Under the pieces are notes generated by a model, which was not told the DNA's origin, did no database searches, and worked only from the letters and a program-made list of their open reading frames with translations. From IMG/VR virus record IMGVR_UViG_3300036840_000070, positions 1-62,781 of that record: DNA of 62,781 bases. The stretch is one strand, 5' to 3'. Origin of the DNA: a virus. The translations under genes and the position numbers were made by a program. Below are positions 22,803-30,816 of the stretch, piece by piece (position 1 is the first letter of the stretch; each line of letters begins with the position of its first letter).

Positions 22803-23338
22803 TGGGCATCTACGATCCAAAGCTCGAGTGGTGGGAACTGCAGGGAGCCCTCGGCGTGTACGAGCGCCGGGGCAACCAGATCTCAGCGCTGGCCCCCGCC
22901 GTTGCCGACAGCCTCGTGGCTGAGGTGCTGAACGTGTTTGAAACCGAGGGCTATGGGCAGTGGCCCCGCTTCTGGTGGGAGCGCCGCGGGCTGCCGAAGC
23001 CCGGTGAGGCCTTCTCCGGTCCGATCCAGCGCGGGCAAACCAAGCGCCAGAAGCGGCTCTTGCGGCGGAAGAAGGTCTCGAAGCGCAATCGCCGATGGCA
23101 GGGCACGCCGAAGCTGCTGCAGGACACGGGTAACCTGGTGGGCTCCATCACGCCCGATCACCACGGCATCACCGCCGAGGCCTACACGAATGTGCCTTAC
23201 GCGAAGTATCACGCGAGCCGCCGGCCACGTTCGAAGATCCCGCTGCGTGACTTCTTCGCGATCGATCAGGCAGCGTTCACGCGCGATGTGACGGACATGG
23301 TGCTGCGCTTCATGGCCACGCCGATTGCAGCCGAGTGA
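22802..23338 (+). CDS. Virion morphogenesis / tail completion protein (Mu gpG-like)
   Basis: A 178-residue protein with a basic centre (RQKRLLRRKKVSKRNRRW) and the family-type sequence LLQDTGNLVGSITPDHHGIT, then YTNVPYAKYHASRRPRSKIP. The L..TG.L..SI and Y..YH patterns mark phage virion morphogenesis (tail completion) proteins. Its TGATG start follows the gp36-like gene. Octamer array R2 begins just after its stop. Confidence 0.82.
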   Translation: MGIYDPKLEWWELQGALGVYERRGNQISALAPAVADSLVAEVLNVFETEGYGQWPRFWWERRGLPKPGEAFSGPIQRGQTKRQKRLLRRKKVSKRNRRWQGTPKLLQDTGNLVGSITPDHHGITAEAYTNVPYAKYHASRRPRSKIPLRDFFAIDQAAFTRDVTDMVLRFMATPIAAE

Positions 23339-23343
23339 CCGTT

Positions 23344-23383
23344 TGCACGGGTGCACGGCTGCACGAATGCACGGAGGGACGCA
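23344..23383 (+). repeat. Octamer array R2: five 8-bp units
   Basis: Octamers at 23344, 23352, 23360, 23368 and 23376: TGCACGGG, TGCACGGC, TGCACGAA, TGCACGGA, GGGACGCA. As in R1, the final A is the first base of the next ATG (23383), and the last two units make its GGAGGG ribosome-binding site. Confidence 0.9.
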
Positions 23384-23736
23384 TGGGTAACACGGCAAAG
23401 GCCAGGCACCGGCGCAGGCGCCGCGCGCGCCGCCGGCAGGAGCAGATCAACCGGACGGCGGCGCAGCTGGCGCGGCAGGTGCTCGGGCGCGATCCCGCGT
23501 GGCATGAGGTGACCGTCGAATACGACCGCGGCTACTACGTGGTGCGCGTGGACGGCGTGATCGTGCGGGAGGGCAACACGCTGCGCGCGCAGGCGCGGGT
23601 GCCCTTCAGCCTGCACGCGGAGGGGCCCCTGCTGAACTTCTTCGCGTGGCCGATGCCTGGGCGCACCGAGGGCATCCTCACCACCACCAGCGAGCCCCCG
23701 GGGAAGGCGCCCCTGCAGCGCTTCGAGCATGGCTGA
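23383..23736 (+). CDS. Hypothetical basic protein downstream of octamer array R2
   Basis: Starts MGNTAKARHRRRRRARRRQE; the very basic N-terminus could bind nucleic acid. A beta-rich part follows (YDRGYYVVRVDGVIVREGN). The open frame extends upstream only through the octamers, so ATG 23383 with GGAGGG is preferred. Overlaps the next gene by eight bases. Function unknown. Confidence 0.6.
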   Translation: MGNTAKARHRRRRRARRRQEQINRTAAQLARQVLGRDPAWHEVTVEYDRGYYVVRVDGVIVREGNTLRAQARVPFSLHAEGPLLNFFAWPMPGRTEGILTTTSEPPGKAPLQRFEHG

Positions 23737-24685
23737 CGACATCACGGTTAACCACATCGAGCGGCTGGCTCGCGCCATCCTGGCGCAGCTGGCCCCGCTC
23801 ACGGGGGCGCGCGCCACCGGCGTGGTGAGTGTCACGGCCAACAGCGTGCCAGGCGATCACCGCCTGCCCGCGAACAGCTATCTGCTGCCGGTGGTGGGCG
23901 GGCAGCTGCGGCACGATCTGGCCTTCAAGGTGCAGCCAAATCCCGCCACCACCGATGGCGCGTGGGAATGCGACACGTCCGAAACCACGAACGTGCCCGT
24001 GACCAGCAACGTCGGTGGCAAGAGGCACAACGTGCCAGCGGACGCCCAATTTCGCTTCGATCCGCCGGTGGCGGGATTCCAACCCACAGCAACGCTCGAA
24101 GGCGCGATGACGGGCGGAAGCAACACGGGCGCGCTGGCGAAGAGCGTGGCGTTCTTCGAAGACCTGGACGTGAGCGATCCATCGCAAGACCTTTTCGCTG
24201 CGATGGTGGAGCTGCCGGGGCTCCTGCTGATCTGGACCGGCAGCGAGCCTGCCGAGGGCACCACCGCCGGGCTGCGCCAGGGCTCCACCCGTCAGCAGCG
24301 CGGCGCGCGCATCATCCGCGAGTCCTTCCAGCTGTATGTAGTATCCGGGCGCCTCGGCAGCGACAGCAACCGGCGGCAGGAGGGCCTGGTGCTCATGCAG
24401 GCAGCCACGCGCCTGCTCACCGATCACATGCAGAATCGCGACGGCGAGCAGCTGTCGACCGCCGGCGCAGGGCTCGAGGTGAACGAGCGGCGGCGCGTGG
24501 ATCGCGGGCAGCAGGCTTACCTGTACATGATCGGGCTGCGCACGAACCAGACGCTGCTCAGCTTTGACGAGCGCACGTTCAACGTGTGGGAGCGTACGCG
24601 CTTCGAGCTCGCACTGCCGGCGCGTGAGGATCCCGAGCCCACCGCGCCCTTCGGCGTAGTGGACGCGACCGAGCCTATGCCGTAG
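23729..24685 (+). CDS. Mu gp37-like tail protein (DUF1834-like), extended
   Basis: A 318-residue protein. The N-terminal half has VVSVTANSVPGDHRLPANSY and a run of beta strands; the C-terminal half has QLYVVSGRLGSDSNRRQEGL, VLMQAATRLLTDHMQN and AYLYMIGLRTNQTLLSF, resembling the DUF1834/gp37-like domain found between the neck genes and the sheath. Longer than the usual 160-200 residues, so the N-terminal part appears additional. Its TAG stop forms part of the next -10 box. Confidence 0.65.
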   Translation: MADDITVNHIERLARAILAQLAPLTGARATGVVSVTANSVPGDHRLPANSYLLPVVGGQLRHDLAFKVQPNPATTDGAWECDTSETTNVPVTSNVGGKRHNVPADAQFRFDPPVAGFQPTATLEGAMTGGSNTGALAKSVAFFEDLDVSDPSQDLFAAMVELPGLLLIWTGSEPAEGTTAGLRQGSTRQQRGARIIRESFQLYVVSGRLGSDSNRRQEGLVLMQAATRLLTDHMQNRDGEQLSTAGAGLEVNERRRVDRGQQAYLYMIGLRTNQTLLSFDERTFNVWERTRFELALPAREDPEPTAPFGVVDATEPMP

Positions 24686-24688
24686 CCT
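24683..24688 (+). promoter_or_regulatory. -10 box TAGCCT, seven bases before ATG 24696
   Basis: TAGCCT begins with the TAG stop codon of the previous gene; seven bases later is ATG 24696. Leaderless type, placed just before the sheath region. Confidence 0.5.
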
Positions 24689-24695
24689 TCCCGGC

Positions 24696-25058
24696 ATGAG
24701 CGACGTCGAGGGGTTTGGGTTGTTCGTCAGCAGCGTCGAAGGTCAGCCGGTGCATCGCTTCGGCTCGCCAACGATCCTCATCGGCGCGGACCGCAACCCC
24801 GACGAGCCGCGGAAGATCATCTACCGCACCCAGGAGGTGGTGGGGATCCCGCGCGCAGAGGCTCAGCGGTACGCGCGCGAATACGCGCGGGCCATCGCGG
24901 ATGGCGCGCTCACCGAGCGCACCGCGGAGGAGTATCGTAGGCAGCAGCAGTCATCCACCACCGAGGGAGGCGCACCTCGCGAAACGCAGGAGCTGACGGC
25001 TCCGGCAGAACAGCGAGCGCAGAGTGGCCCTTCCGAAAGCGGTAGCCAGCTCGGTTAA
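24696..25058 (+). CDS. Mu gp38-like small protein, 120 aa
   Basis: MSDVEGFGLFVSSVEGQPVH, with a helical middle (RAEAQRYAREYARAIADGAL) and a low-complexity polar tail. Its place immediately before the sheath, overlapping it by 35 bases, corresponds to gp38-like genes of Mu-type phages. The second copy of the 20-bp hairpin repeat (24962-24981) lies in its 3' part. Confidence 0.6.
   Translation: MSDVEGFGLFVSSVEGQPVHRFGSPTILIGADRNPDEPRKIIYRTQEVVGIPRAEAQRYAREYARAIADGALTERTAEEYRRQQQSSTTEGGAPRETQELTAPAEQRAQSGPSESGSQLG
24962..24981 (+). repeat. 20-bp repeat CGAGGGAGGCGCACCTCGCG, copy 2
   Basis: Identical to 19796-19815, including similar flanking CATCCAC. Here it lies within a coding region about 60 bases before the sheath start. 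Confidence 0.7.
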
Positions 25059-26532
25059 AGCACCGGGCTTCTATCTACTGATCAACCTGCTGGCGTCGCC
25101 CGCCAACCCGGGCACCGCAGCGAACCGGGCGCTGATCATGGCGCCCAAATCCAGCGCTGGAAACATCACCGCGAACACCGAGGTGCGCACATGCTTTGGG
25201 CCCACCGACGTGGCCACTGCGCTCGGGCCCGGCACGCCGGGGCACCTGGCAGCCAAGCGCCTGTTTCAGCGCTTCGGCACGGCATCCGTGGACGTCATCG
25301 CGCCCACGGCTAGCGGCGGCGCGGCAGCGAGCGGCACGCAAACCTTCAGCGGCACCGCGACAGAGAACAGCACCATCCGTCTAAGGGTACACGGGCGCAC
25401 GATCGATGTGCCGTGGCTCAGCGGCGAAGCGGCTGCTGCGTTTGCGACGCGAGCCTCGAGCTACGTCAATCAGCTGGGCGATGACCTATTCGTGACCACG
25501 TCACCCAGCACCGCGAGCGTGGTGTACACCGCGAAGATCGCGGGGCCCTGGGGCAACGACGTCACCCTCAACGCCAGCATCGTGGCGGGCGGCGGCGGCA
25601 TCACCATCAGCGCCAACCCGACGAACCTGACGGGCGGCACCACCGAGCCTAGCTTCGCGACGGCGCTGGCCACCATCGCAACGCGCGAATACCGCCGGAT
25701 CATCCCGTGCCTGAGCAACGCGGACGCGGCGGACACCAGCTCGAGCAGCAACGCCGAGCGCCTCGCGAACCACATCAATCAATACGAGCTCGGCGCGGGC
25801 GCGCTGCTGCAGGTGGGCGTCGTGGGCATGACGGGAACCACCACGAACGCGAAGGCGGGCGCCATCGACCGCAACAACGAGGCGATGGAGTATGTGCTCG
25901 GGCGCGGCTGGGATGACCTGCCCGCTGAGCTCGCCGGCGCGGAAGCGGGGGATGCGCTGCGGTGGATCGCGATCCGACCGAATTACAACCGCATCGGCAA
26001 CACGCACACGCTCTACGGTCCGCGTGACGTGGTGACAAACAAGCTCACCGATGCGGAGAAGGAGGATCTGCTCGCCAACGGCGTCACGCCGCTGGACGTG
26101 GATTCGATCACCGGCACGCCTTTCCTGGTGCGCCCGATCACCACTCACTCGGTGAGCGGCAGCACGCCGGATTATCGCGCGTTCGATCTGTCCGATGTGG
26201 ATGCGGTGTACAGCATCTTTCAAGACCTCCGCACCGCCACGCCGCAGCAGTTCGCGAACGCGAGCGTGACGGCAGACCAGCCCGCGGGCAGTGACCCGCT
26301 GCCGCCTGGCGTCGTGGAGGTGAAGGACATCCGCGCCTTCGTGATCAGCCGCCTGCGCTTCTGGGCGCGGCAGGGCGTGCTCAATAAGAGCGCGCTGGAC
26401 ACGGCCATCGATAACAACGAGCTGGCCGTTGAAATCGACGCGAGCGACGGAAGCCAGGTCAACATCTTCGTGCCGATGACGGTGATCAAGCCGCTGGCGA
26501 AGTTCAGCGCGGTGGGCAGCAAGGCCGCGTGA
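25024..26532 (+). CDS. Contractile tail sheath protein
   Basis: Polymerises around the tube and contracts on infection. A 502-residue protein with the sheath pattern: N-terminal KAPGFYLLINLLASPANPGT, the insertion domain with beta strands, then a C-terminal part with NIFVPMTVIKPLAKFSAVGS. The GTG start lies within the previous gene. Followed directly by the tube gene. Its presence shows that the virion is a myovirus. Confidence 0.9.
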   Translation: MALPKAVASSVKAPGFYLLINLLASPANPGTAANRALIMAPKSSAGNITANTEVRTCFGPTDVATALGPGTPGHLAAKRLFQRFGTASVDVIAPTASGGAAASGTQTFSGTATENSTIRLRVHGRTIDVPWLSGEAAAAFATRASSYVNQLGDDLFVTTSPSTASVVYTAKIAGPWGNDVTLNASIVAGGGGITISANPTNLTGGTTEPSFATALATIATREYRRIIPCLSNADAADTSSSSNAERLANHINQYELGAGALLQVGVVGMTGTTTNAKAGAIDRNNEAMEYVLGRGWDDLPAELAGAEAGDALRWIAIRPNYNRIGNTHTLYGPRDVVTNKLTDAEKEDLLANGVTPLDVDSITGTPFLVRPITTHSVSGSTPDYRAFDLSDVDAVYSIFQDLRTATPQQFANASVTADQPAGSDPLPPGVVEVKDIRAFVISRLRFWARQGVLNKSALDTAIDNNELAVEIDASDGSQVNIFVPMTVIKPLAKFSAVGSKAA

Positions 26533-26546
26533 GGTGAGGAGGGACC

Positions 26547-26930
26547 ATGGCTGAACCGACGCTAATCTTCCCGAAGGCCTTCATCGCGCAAGGCAACGGC
26601 GACCTGATCCAGGTCCAGAATTTCAAGATCACCCTCACGAACGGCGGCAAACAGATCCACACGCTGCGGCGCAAGGGCGCGGGCGTGACCCTGGGCAACC
26701 AGGAGAGCACCGCCACGTTTGACTCCGCGATCGATGAGAACGGGAGCGAGCGCAACTATTGGAAGGACTGTATGCGCGGGATCATCCGGCAGCTGCGCGC
26801 GAAGGCACCCGGGCGCACGGTGCTGATCCTCAACGGCATCTACACGGGCGTGGATTTCGACGGCCCGATCGATGACGCGGCGAAGGTCAGCTGCACGTTC
26901 GTCGGGCACATGGAGGAGCCGGAAATCTGA
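26547..26930 (+). CDS. Tail tube protein (Mu M-like)
   Basis: A 127-residue beta-rich protein: FIAQGNGDLIQVQNFKITLT, NGGKQIHTLRRKGAGVTLGN, DFDGPIDDAAKVSCTFVGHM. Size, strand pattern and place after the sheath fit Mu-like tube proteins. GAGGAGGGACC precedes ATG. Two hairpins follow, which may reduce readthrough into later tail genes. Confidence 0.85.
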   Translation: MAEPTLIFPKAFIAQGNGDLIQVQNFKITLTNGGKQIHTLRRKGAGVTLGNQESTATFDSAIDENGSERNYWKDCMRGIIRQLRAKAPGRTVLILNGIYTGVDFDGPIDDAAKVSCTFVGHMEEPEI

Positions 26931-26962
26931 TAAGCTCCGGGCTCGTCATCGATTCGGCCATC

Positions 26963-26991
26963 GCCCGCCCCGGATTGCCGCCGGGGCGGGC
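26963..26991 (+). terminator. Strong G+C hairpin after tail tube gene
   Basis: GCCCGCCCCGG and CCGGGGCGGGC form an 11-bp stem with a loop of about seven bases. No T-run follows, so it may attenuate transcription or protect the 3' end of the abundant tube message. Confidence 0.5.
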
Positions 26992-27100
26992 AGCTCCTAG
27001 CGGTGACGGCAGGCTTTATGGGGGCGGTTCGCAGCGCCGCGATTGGAGCCCCCCAATGATAGGGTCGCCATCTTCTTTGCAGGGTTTGAAGGTGGAAGTG

Positions 27101-27138
27101 GAAGCCGCATCGGGCGCTCGATGCGGCTTCTGCGTTTT
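27101..27138 (+). terminator. Intrinsic terminator-like hairpin before tail chaperone
   Basis: GAAGCCGCATCG and CGATGCGGCTTC form a perfect 12-bp stem around a six-base loop, followed by TGCGTTTT. This is the best intrinsic terminator in the window. It lies just upstream of the GAGGAGG site of the chaperone gene, so part of the transcription must pass it or start after it. Confidence 0.65.
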
Positions 27139-27152
27139 GAGGAGGCGCTCTC

Positions 27153-27758
27153 ATGGACGAAGACAAAGCCGTTGCCCTGGTGCTCGAGAATTGGAACGCG
27201 CTCGGCGTGCAGGCGCATGGCGACATCCTGCACCTGCCCGCCGCGATCAAGCGGCGTGACGTGAAGGGCGCGCTCACCGAGGTGCGCGTGATGCTGCGCA
27301 ACGTGAGCAACGATCAGCTCATCAAAGCCCGCGTGCAGTCACGCCAGCTGGCGCTGGGCATGAAGCTGGACCTGGACCGCGACAAGGACCTGGTGGAGCA
27401 GCTCGAGAACTACGCCATCCTGGCGTTCGCGATCCGCGACGCACGGGCGCCCTTCGATCAGCACGTGCCGGACGCCGAGGAGCTGCTGCGGCGCTATGAC
27501 AACCAGTCGCTGAGTGAGCTCTGGGCCCGTTATAACGTGTGGGTCGACATGCTCGATCCGCGCTTCGGCGCGATGGATCACGAGCAGCTCTGGCGCGTCA
27601 TCGTGCGCATCGCTGCGGAGGGCAGCCCCAGCCCTTTAGTCGCTATGCCGTCCATCGAGCAGATCACCTGTATCACGCTCATGGCCAGGGAAGCCTTACA
27701 CTCACCGAATCGGCCCTCGTGGGCGCCGCCGCCCGCGACCTTGCGTGCGGCCTCCTGA
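27153..27758 (+). CDS. Tail assembly chaperone, unshifted product (Mu gp41-like)
   Basis: A 201-residue, mostly helical protein (DVKGALTEVRVMLRNVSNDQ, KDLVEQLENYAILAFAIRDA) between tube and tape measure, where Mu-like phages encode the chaperone that coats the tape measure during assembly. Preceded by GAGGAGG. A slippery heptamer near its end allows a second, frameshifted product. The last 40 residues in this frame look less ordered than the shifted alternative. Confidence 0.75.
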   Translation: MDEDKAVALVLENWNALGVQAHGDILHLPAAIKRRDVKGALTEVRVMLRNVSNDQLIKARVQSRQLALGMKLDLDRDKDLVEQLENYAILAFAIRDARAPFDQHVPDAEELLRRYDNQSLSELWARYNVWVDMLDPRFGAMDHEQLWRVIVRIAAEGSPSPLVAMPSIEQITCITLMAREALHSPNRPSWAPPPATLRAAS

Positions 27759-27796
27759 CAGTGCAGCAGCTGCGTGCGATCATGGGCATGAAGTAG
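27153..27796 (+). CDS. Tail assembly chaperone, predicted -1 frameshift product
   Basis: Zero frame is read through CCT TTA (27633-27638); slipping back one base continues as PFSRYAVHRADHLYHAHGQG and then SLTLTESALVGAAARDLACG to a stop at 27794-27796. The total is about 214 residues against 201. The shifted tail has better protein character (TESALVGAAARDLACGLLTV) than the unshifted one. A shifted/unshifted chaperone pair at this exact place is common in long-tailed phages. Confidence 0.65.
27632..27638 (+). promoter_or_regulatory. Slippery heptamer C CCT TTA for -1 frameshift
   Basis: CCCTTTA is a canonical X-XXY-YYZ heptamer in the correct phase: the codons CCT and TTA lie in the zero frame, since 27633 is 160 codons from the ATG. 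The -1 frame is open across it and runs to 27796, ten bases before the tape measure ATG. Confidence 0.7.
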
Positions 27797-27805
27797 GGAG
27801 GCTCG

Positions 27806-29872
27806 ATGGCGGCAACAGCCCGCGAGGCGTCGGTCAAGCTCACGCTCAACAACAGCCAGTTCCTCGTGACGATCAAGGACACGGGCAACGAGGTGGAGAA
27901 GCTGGGTAAGAAGGGCAAGCGTGCGATGAGCCTGATCGGCGAAGGCCTGGGCGGCGCGAAGCGCGCGCTCGGTGACCTGGCGGGCGGGCTCAAAACCACG
28001 CTCGGGATGGCGGCCACGTTCGGCGGTGCCTTCAGCGCGGGCGCTGCGGTCAAAAACGCGCTGAGCCTGCGCGCCCGCTACAACGAGCTGGCCTTCCAAA
28101 TCCAGACGGCAACGGGTGAGACCACGACCTTCGCCGACGTGCAGCGCGTTGCGGAGCGCGCGGCAGCGAACACCGGGCGCAGCACGGAGGAGATGACCAC
28201 GGCATTTGCCGAGCTGGTGCAAGCGACGGGGGATGTGAACTTCGCGCGCGCCGCGCTGCAGGCGGTGGGCACCACCGCGATGGCCACGGGCAAGAGCCTC
28301 GCGAGCATCGGCACCGTTGCCGATCAGATTCACACGAAGTTTGGCGTGAGCGCGGAGGGCATGCAGGACGCGCTGGCGCAGGTGTTCGAAGCCTCCACGA
28401 AGGGCGGGCCCGCGTTCGATGAATTCGCGGACGTCATGGGTGGCGTGGGCGCCGAGCTCATCGCGGCGGGGCTCGAGGGGCAGCGCGGTTTAGACTTCAT
28501 GCTGGGCGCGCTGGTGCAGACCGACGATCGCCTAAAGAGTCTGCCGGCGCAGGTCAAGGGCTTGAAGGCAGTCCTGCGCGGGCTCGGTGACGCGGGCGAT
28601 CTGACGAAGCTGGCGCAGCGCATCGGGCTCGATCCGAAGAAGCTGATCAACGAGAAGGATGCCATCGCACGATTGCGCCGAGTGCTCAGCACCGGGAAGA
28701 AGGGCGTCGATGCCCTCATGCGCAGCATGAACGAAGGCGAGGAGAAGGAGGTGATGAAGATCCTCTTTACCGACCCATTCGAGCAGGCGCTGCGCGACGC
28801 GAACGCCAGCGGCGCGAAGGGAAGGGCAGCGATTGATAAAGCCCTCGCCACCTTCGATGCGCAGATCGGCAGCTTCGGCAAAGCCACGCTGAGCGGCGCG
28901 GCGCTGGTGGAGCGCGCGAACCGCAACCGCGAAAGCCCCGAGGCACGTCTCAACGAAGCGCTCGATCGGCTGCAGCAACGCTTCAGCGATCCGAAGATCA
29001 TCGGCGCGATCGGCAAGCTGGCTGAGCACCTGCCGCGGCTCGCGGAGCTGTTCGGCAACCTGGTCTCGTTCGCTGCGGAAAGCCCGGTCCTTGCCACCAG
29101 CCTGGTGCTCGCGGGCAAGGCAGCCACGGGCTTCGCGCAGGATCTGGCGGGCGCTGCCATCAAACAGCTGGTGACGGGAGCCGCGGGAGCCGCGGGAGCG
29201 GGCGCTGCGGGAGCCGCAGGGGCGGCTGGCGCGGGCGCTGCAGGGGCGGCGGGTGCCGGTGCCGGCGGCGCGCTCGCTGCGCTGGCAGCGCCGGCAGCGA
29301 TCCTCGCGGCTGCAGCGGCCACCTTCGCCATCGGGGCCGAACAGATCGACAACGCCTATGACAAGGAGGCTGACGTCGTCAAAGAGCTGATCGAAGCCAC
29401 CACCGCCGCCGGCAACCGTGGCTCGCTGCAGCAGATGCGCCAGCAGCTGCAGCGGCTCGAGGCCGCGCGCGCCAGCGCCACGAAGGCGGACGTGGGCGGT
29501 GGCGTGGTCGACTGGATCGGTGATGTGGTCACCGGCCGCGATTCGAAGCTCGAGAACAACGAGCGGATGGCGGAGGCGGAATTCGCAGGCAACCGACTGC
29601 GGCGCATGATCCAAGAGCGCGAAGCATTGGAAGCGCGCCGCGCGGCGGCGCCCGTGGCGGAAGCCACGCCTTCGAAGCCCGCGCCCGTGAAGCTCGATGA
29701 CAACGCGGGCAAGATGATCGGTGACGCGGTGGGCACGTCGCTCGGCGGTAAGATCCTGACGGTGCGCATCGCAAACGCCGGTGAGGTGGGCCTCGGGCGC
29801 GCCAGCGCAGGTCCGGGTGGCAGCCGTGGCCCGATGGTGGTGCCGCGGCCCACGCAGGGTGGAGGCTATTGA
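27806..29872 (+). CDS. Tape measure protein
   Basis: Determines tail length and is ejected with the DNA. A 688-residue helical protein, the longest gene in the window, directly after the frameshifted chaperone. It includes NELAFQIQTATGETTTFADV and the middle part characteristic of phage tape measures (SIGTVADQIHTKFGVSAEGM), then a Gly/Ala-rich hydrophobic stretch near residues 450-515 that could insert in the membrane. Ribosome-binding site GGGAGG. The gene length predicts a short tail of roughly 100 nm, using about 0.15 nm per residue. Confidence 0.9.
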   Translation: MAATAREASVKLTLNNSQFLVTIKDTGNEVEKLGKKGKRAMSLIGEGLGGAKRALGDLAGGLKTTLGMAATFGGAFSAGAAVKNALSLRARYNELAFQIQTATGETTTFADVQRVAERAAANTGRSTEEMTTAFAELVQATGDVNFARAALQAVGTTAMATGKSLASIGTVADQIHTKFGVSAEGMQDALAQVFEASTKGGPAFDEFADVMGGVGAELIAAGLEGQRGLDFMLGALVQTDDRLKSLPAQVKGLKAVLRGLGDAGDLTKLAQRIGLDPKKLINEKDAIARLRRVLSTGKKGVDALMRSMNEGEEKEVMKILFTDPFEQALRDANASGAKGRAAIDKALATFDAQIGSFGKATLSGAALVERANRNRESPEARLNEALDRLQQRFSDPKIIGAIGKLAEHLPRLAELFGNLVSFAAESPVLATSLVLAGKAATGFAQDLAGAAIKQLVTGAAGAAGAGAAGAAGAAGAGAAGAAGAGAGGALAALAAPAAILAAAAATFAIGAEQIDNAYDKEADVVKELIEATTAAGNRGSLQQMRQQLQRLEAARASATKADVGGGVVDWIGDVVTGRDSKLENNERMAEAEFAGNRLRRMIQEREALEARRAAAPVAEATPSKPAPVKLDDNAGKMIGDAVGTSLGGKILTVRIANAGEVGLGRASAGPGGSRGPMVVPRPTQGGGY

Positions 29873-30816
29873 TGGGTGAGATCTTCTCCAGGTATCCGAT
29901 CGCCACGTGGAAGGTCGGCACGCAGCCGCCGATCAGCTTCCCCGTGCTGGCCATCACCGAGACGGGGGGCAACCGCATCGTGCAACACGAGCGCCCCTTC
30001 CGCGATGGCGCGAAGCTCGACGACACGGGCGCGAAGGCGCGCACGTGGTCGTTCACGATCGTATTCAACAACAGCCTAGAGGAGGGCGTGCAGGATGGCG
30101 TGCCGCTCTACCCGCAGGTGCTGCGGCGCCTGCTGCGGAGCTTCGATCAGCATGAGACGGGCACGCTGACGCTGCCCACCGTGGGCGATGTGCGGGCGCG
30201 CGCGCAGGACTACACGCGCCGTGAAACGCCCGACGAAGATGACCAGGCCACGCTGGACGTGGTGTTCGTGGAAGACAACGAAGATGCGCTCGATCGCGCG
30301 CAGCTCAATCCGCCCGCCGTGGTCAGCACCGTGCGCAAGCTGGCTGAGCAGACCGTCTTCAGCGCGAAGAAGAGCGGCGTGTGGAGTGACGACCTGGCCA
30401 CGCTGCCCGAGGTGGCCAGCGAAATCGAAGGGCTGATCCGCGCCCCGGGGCGATCGGCGGCTGACCTGGGCGCGATGGTTCGCTCGCACCGCCGCGCCCT
30501 CGAGCGCCTCGCGAACGCGGCAGCCGAAGAAGCCGCCACGTCGGGAGGGCTGTTTGCCGATCCGCGCGGCAGCGAAACGCCGCGGCAGATCAACACGATG
30601 ATCGATCGCGAAGCGCAGGCCGAGGATGAACGCCTCGCGAGCCGCCCGCGCACGAAGGCGTTCGTGATCGATGTGGAGCGCACGTCCATCTTCGAGATCG
30701 CAGCGCGGCTCAATCAGGACGCGGAGGATCTGCTCGAGCTCAACAGCGCGCGCATCGATGACCCATTCCTCCTCGACCGTGGCATGGTGATCCGCGTGTT
30801 TGAGACCGCCGCATGA
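29872..30816 (+). CDS. DNA circularisation/tail protein (Mu gp43-like) with LysM-like end
   Basis: A 314-residue protein. The N-terminal region (VGTQPPISFPVLAITETGGN, RPFRDGAKLDDTGAKARTWS, FTIVFNN) follows the Mu N/gp43-type domain, which sits between tape measure and hub. The C-terminus (ERTSIFEIAARLNQDAEDLL, ELNSARIDDPFLLDRGMVIR) reads like a LysM-type peptidoglycan-binding domain. ATG overlaps the tape measure stop. Confidence 0.8.
   Translation: MGEIFSRYPIATWKVGTQPPISFPVLAITETGGNRIVQHERPFRDGAKLDDTGAKARTWSFTIVFNNSLEEGVQDGVPLYPQVLRRLLRSFDQHETGTLTLPTVGDVRARAQDYTRRETPDEDDQATLDVVFVEDNEDALDRAQLNPPAVVSTVRKLAEQTVFSAKKSGVWSDDLATLPEVASEIEGLIRAPGRSAADLGAMVRSHRRALERLANAAAEEAATSGGLFADPRGSETPRQINTMIDREAQAEDERLASRPRTKAFVIDVERTSIFEIAARLNQDAEDLLELNSARIDDPFLLDRGMVIRVFETAA

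Noticed and set aside
28330-29614. Two long minus-strand frames (340 and 360 codons) over the tape measure gene
   Set aside because: Composition is Ser/Ala/Pro- or Arg/Gly-rich and mirrors the codons of the tape measure protein; no start signal and no domain.
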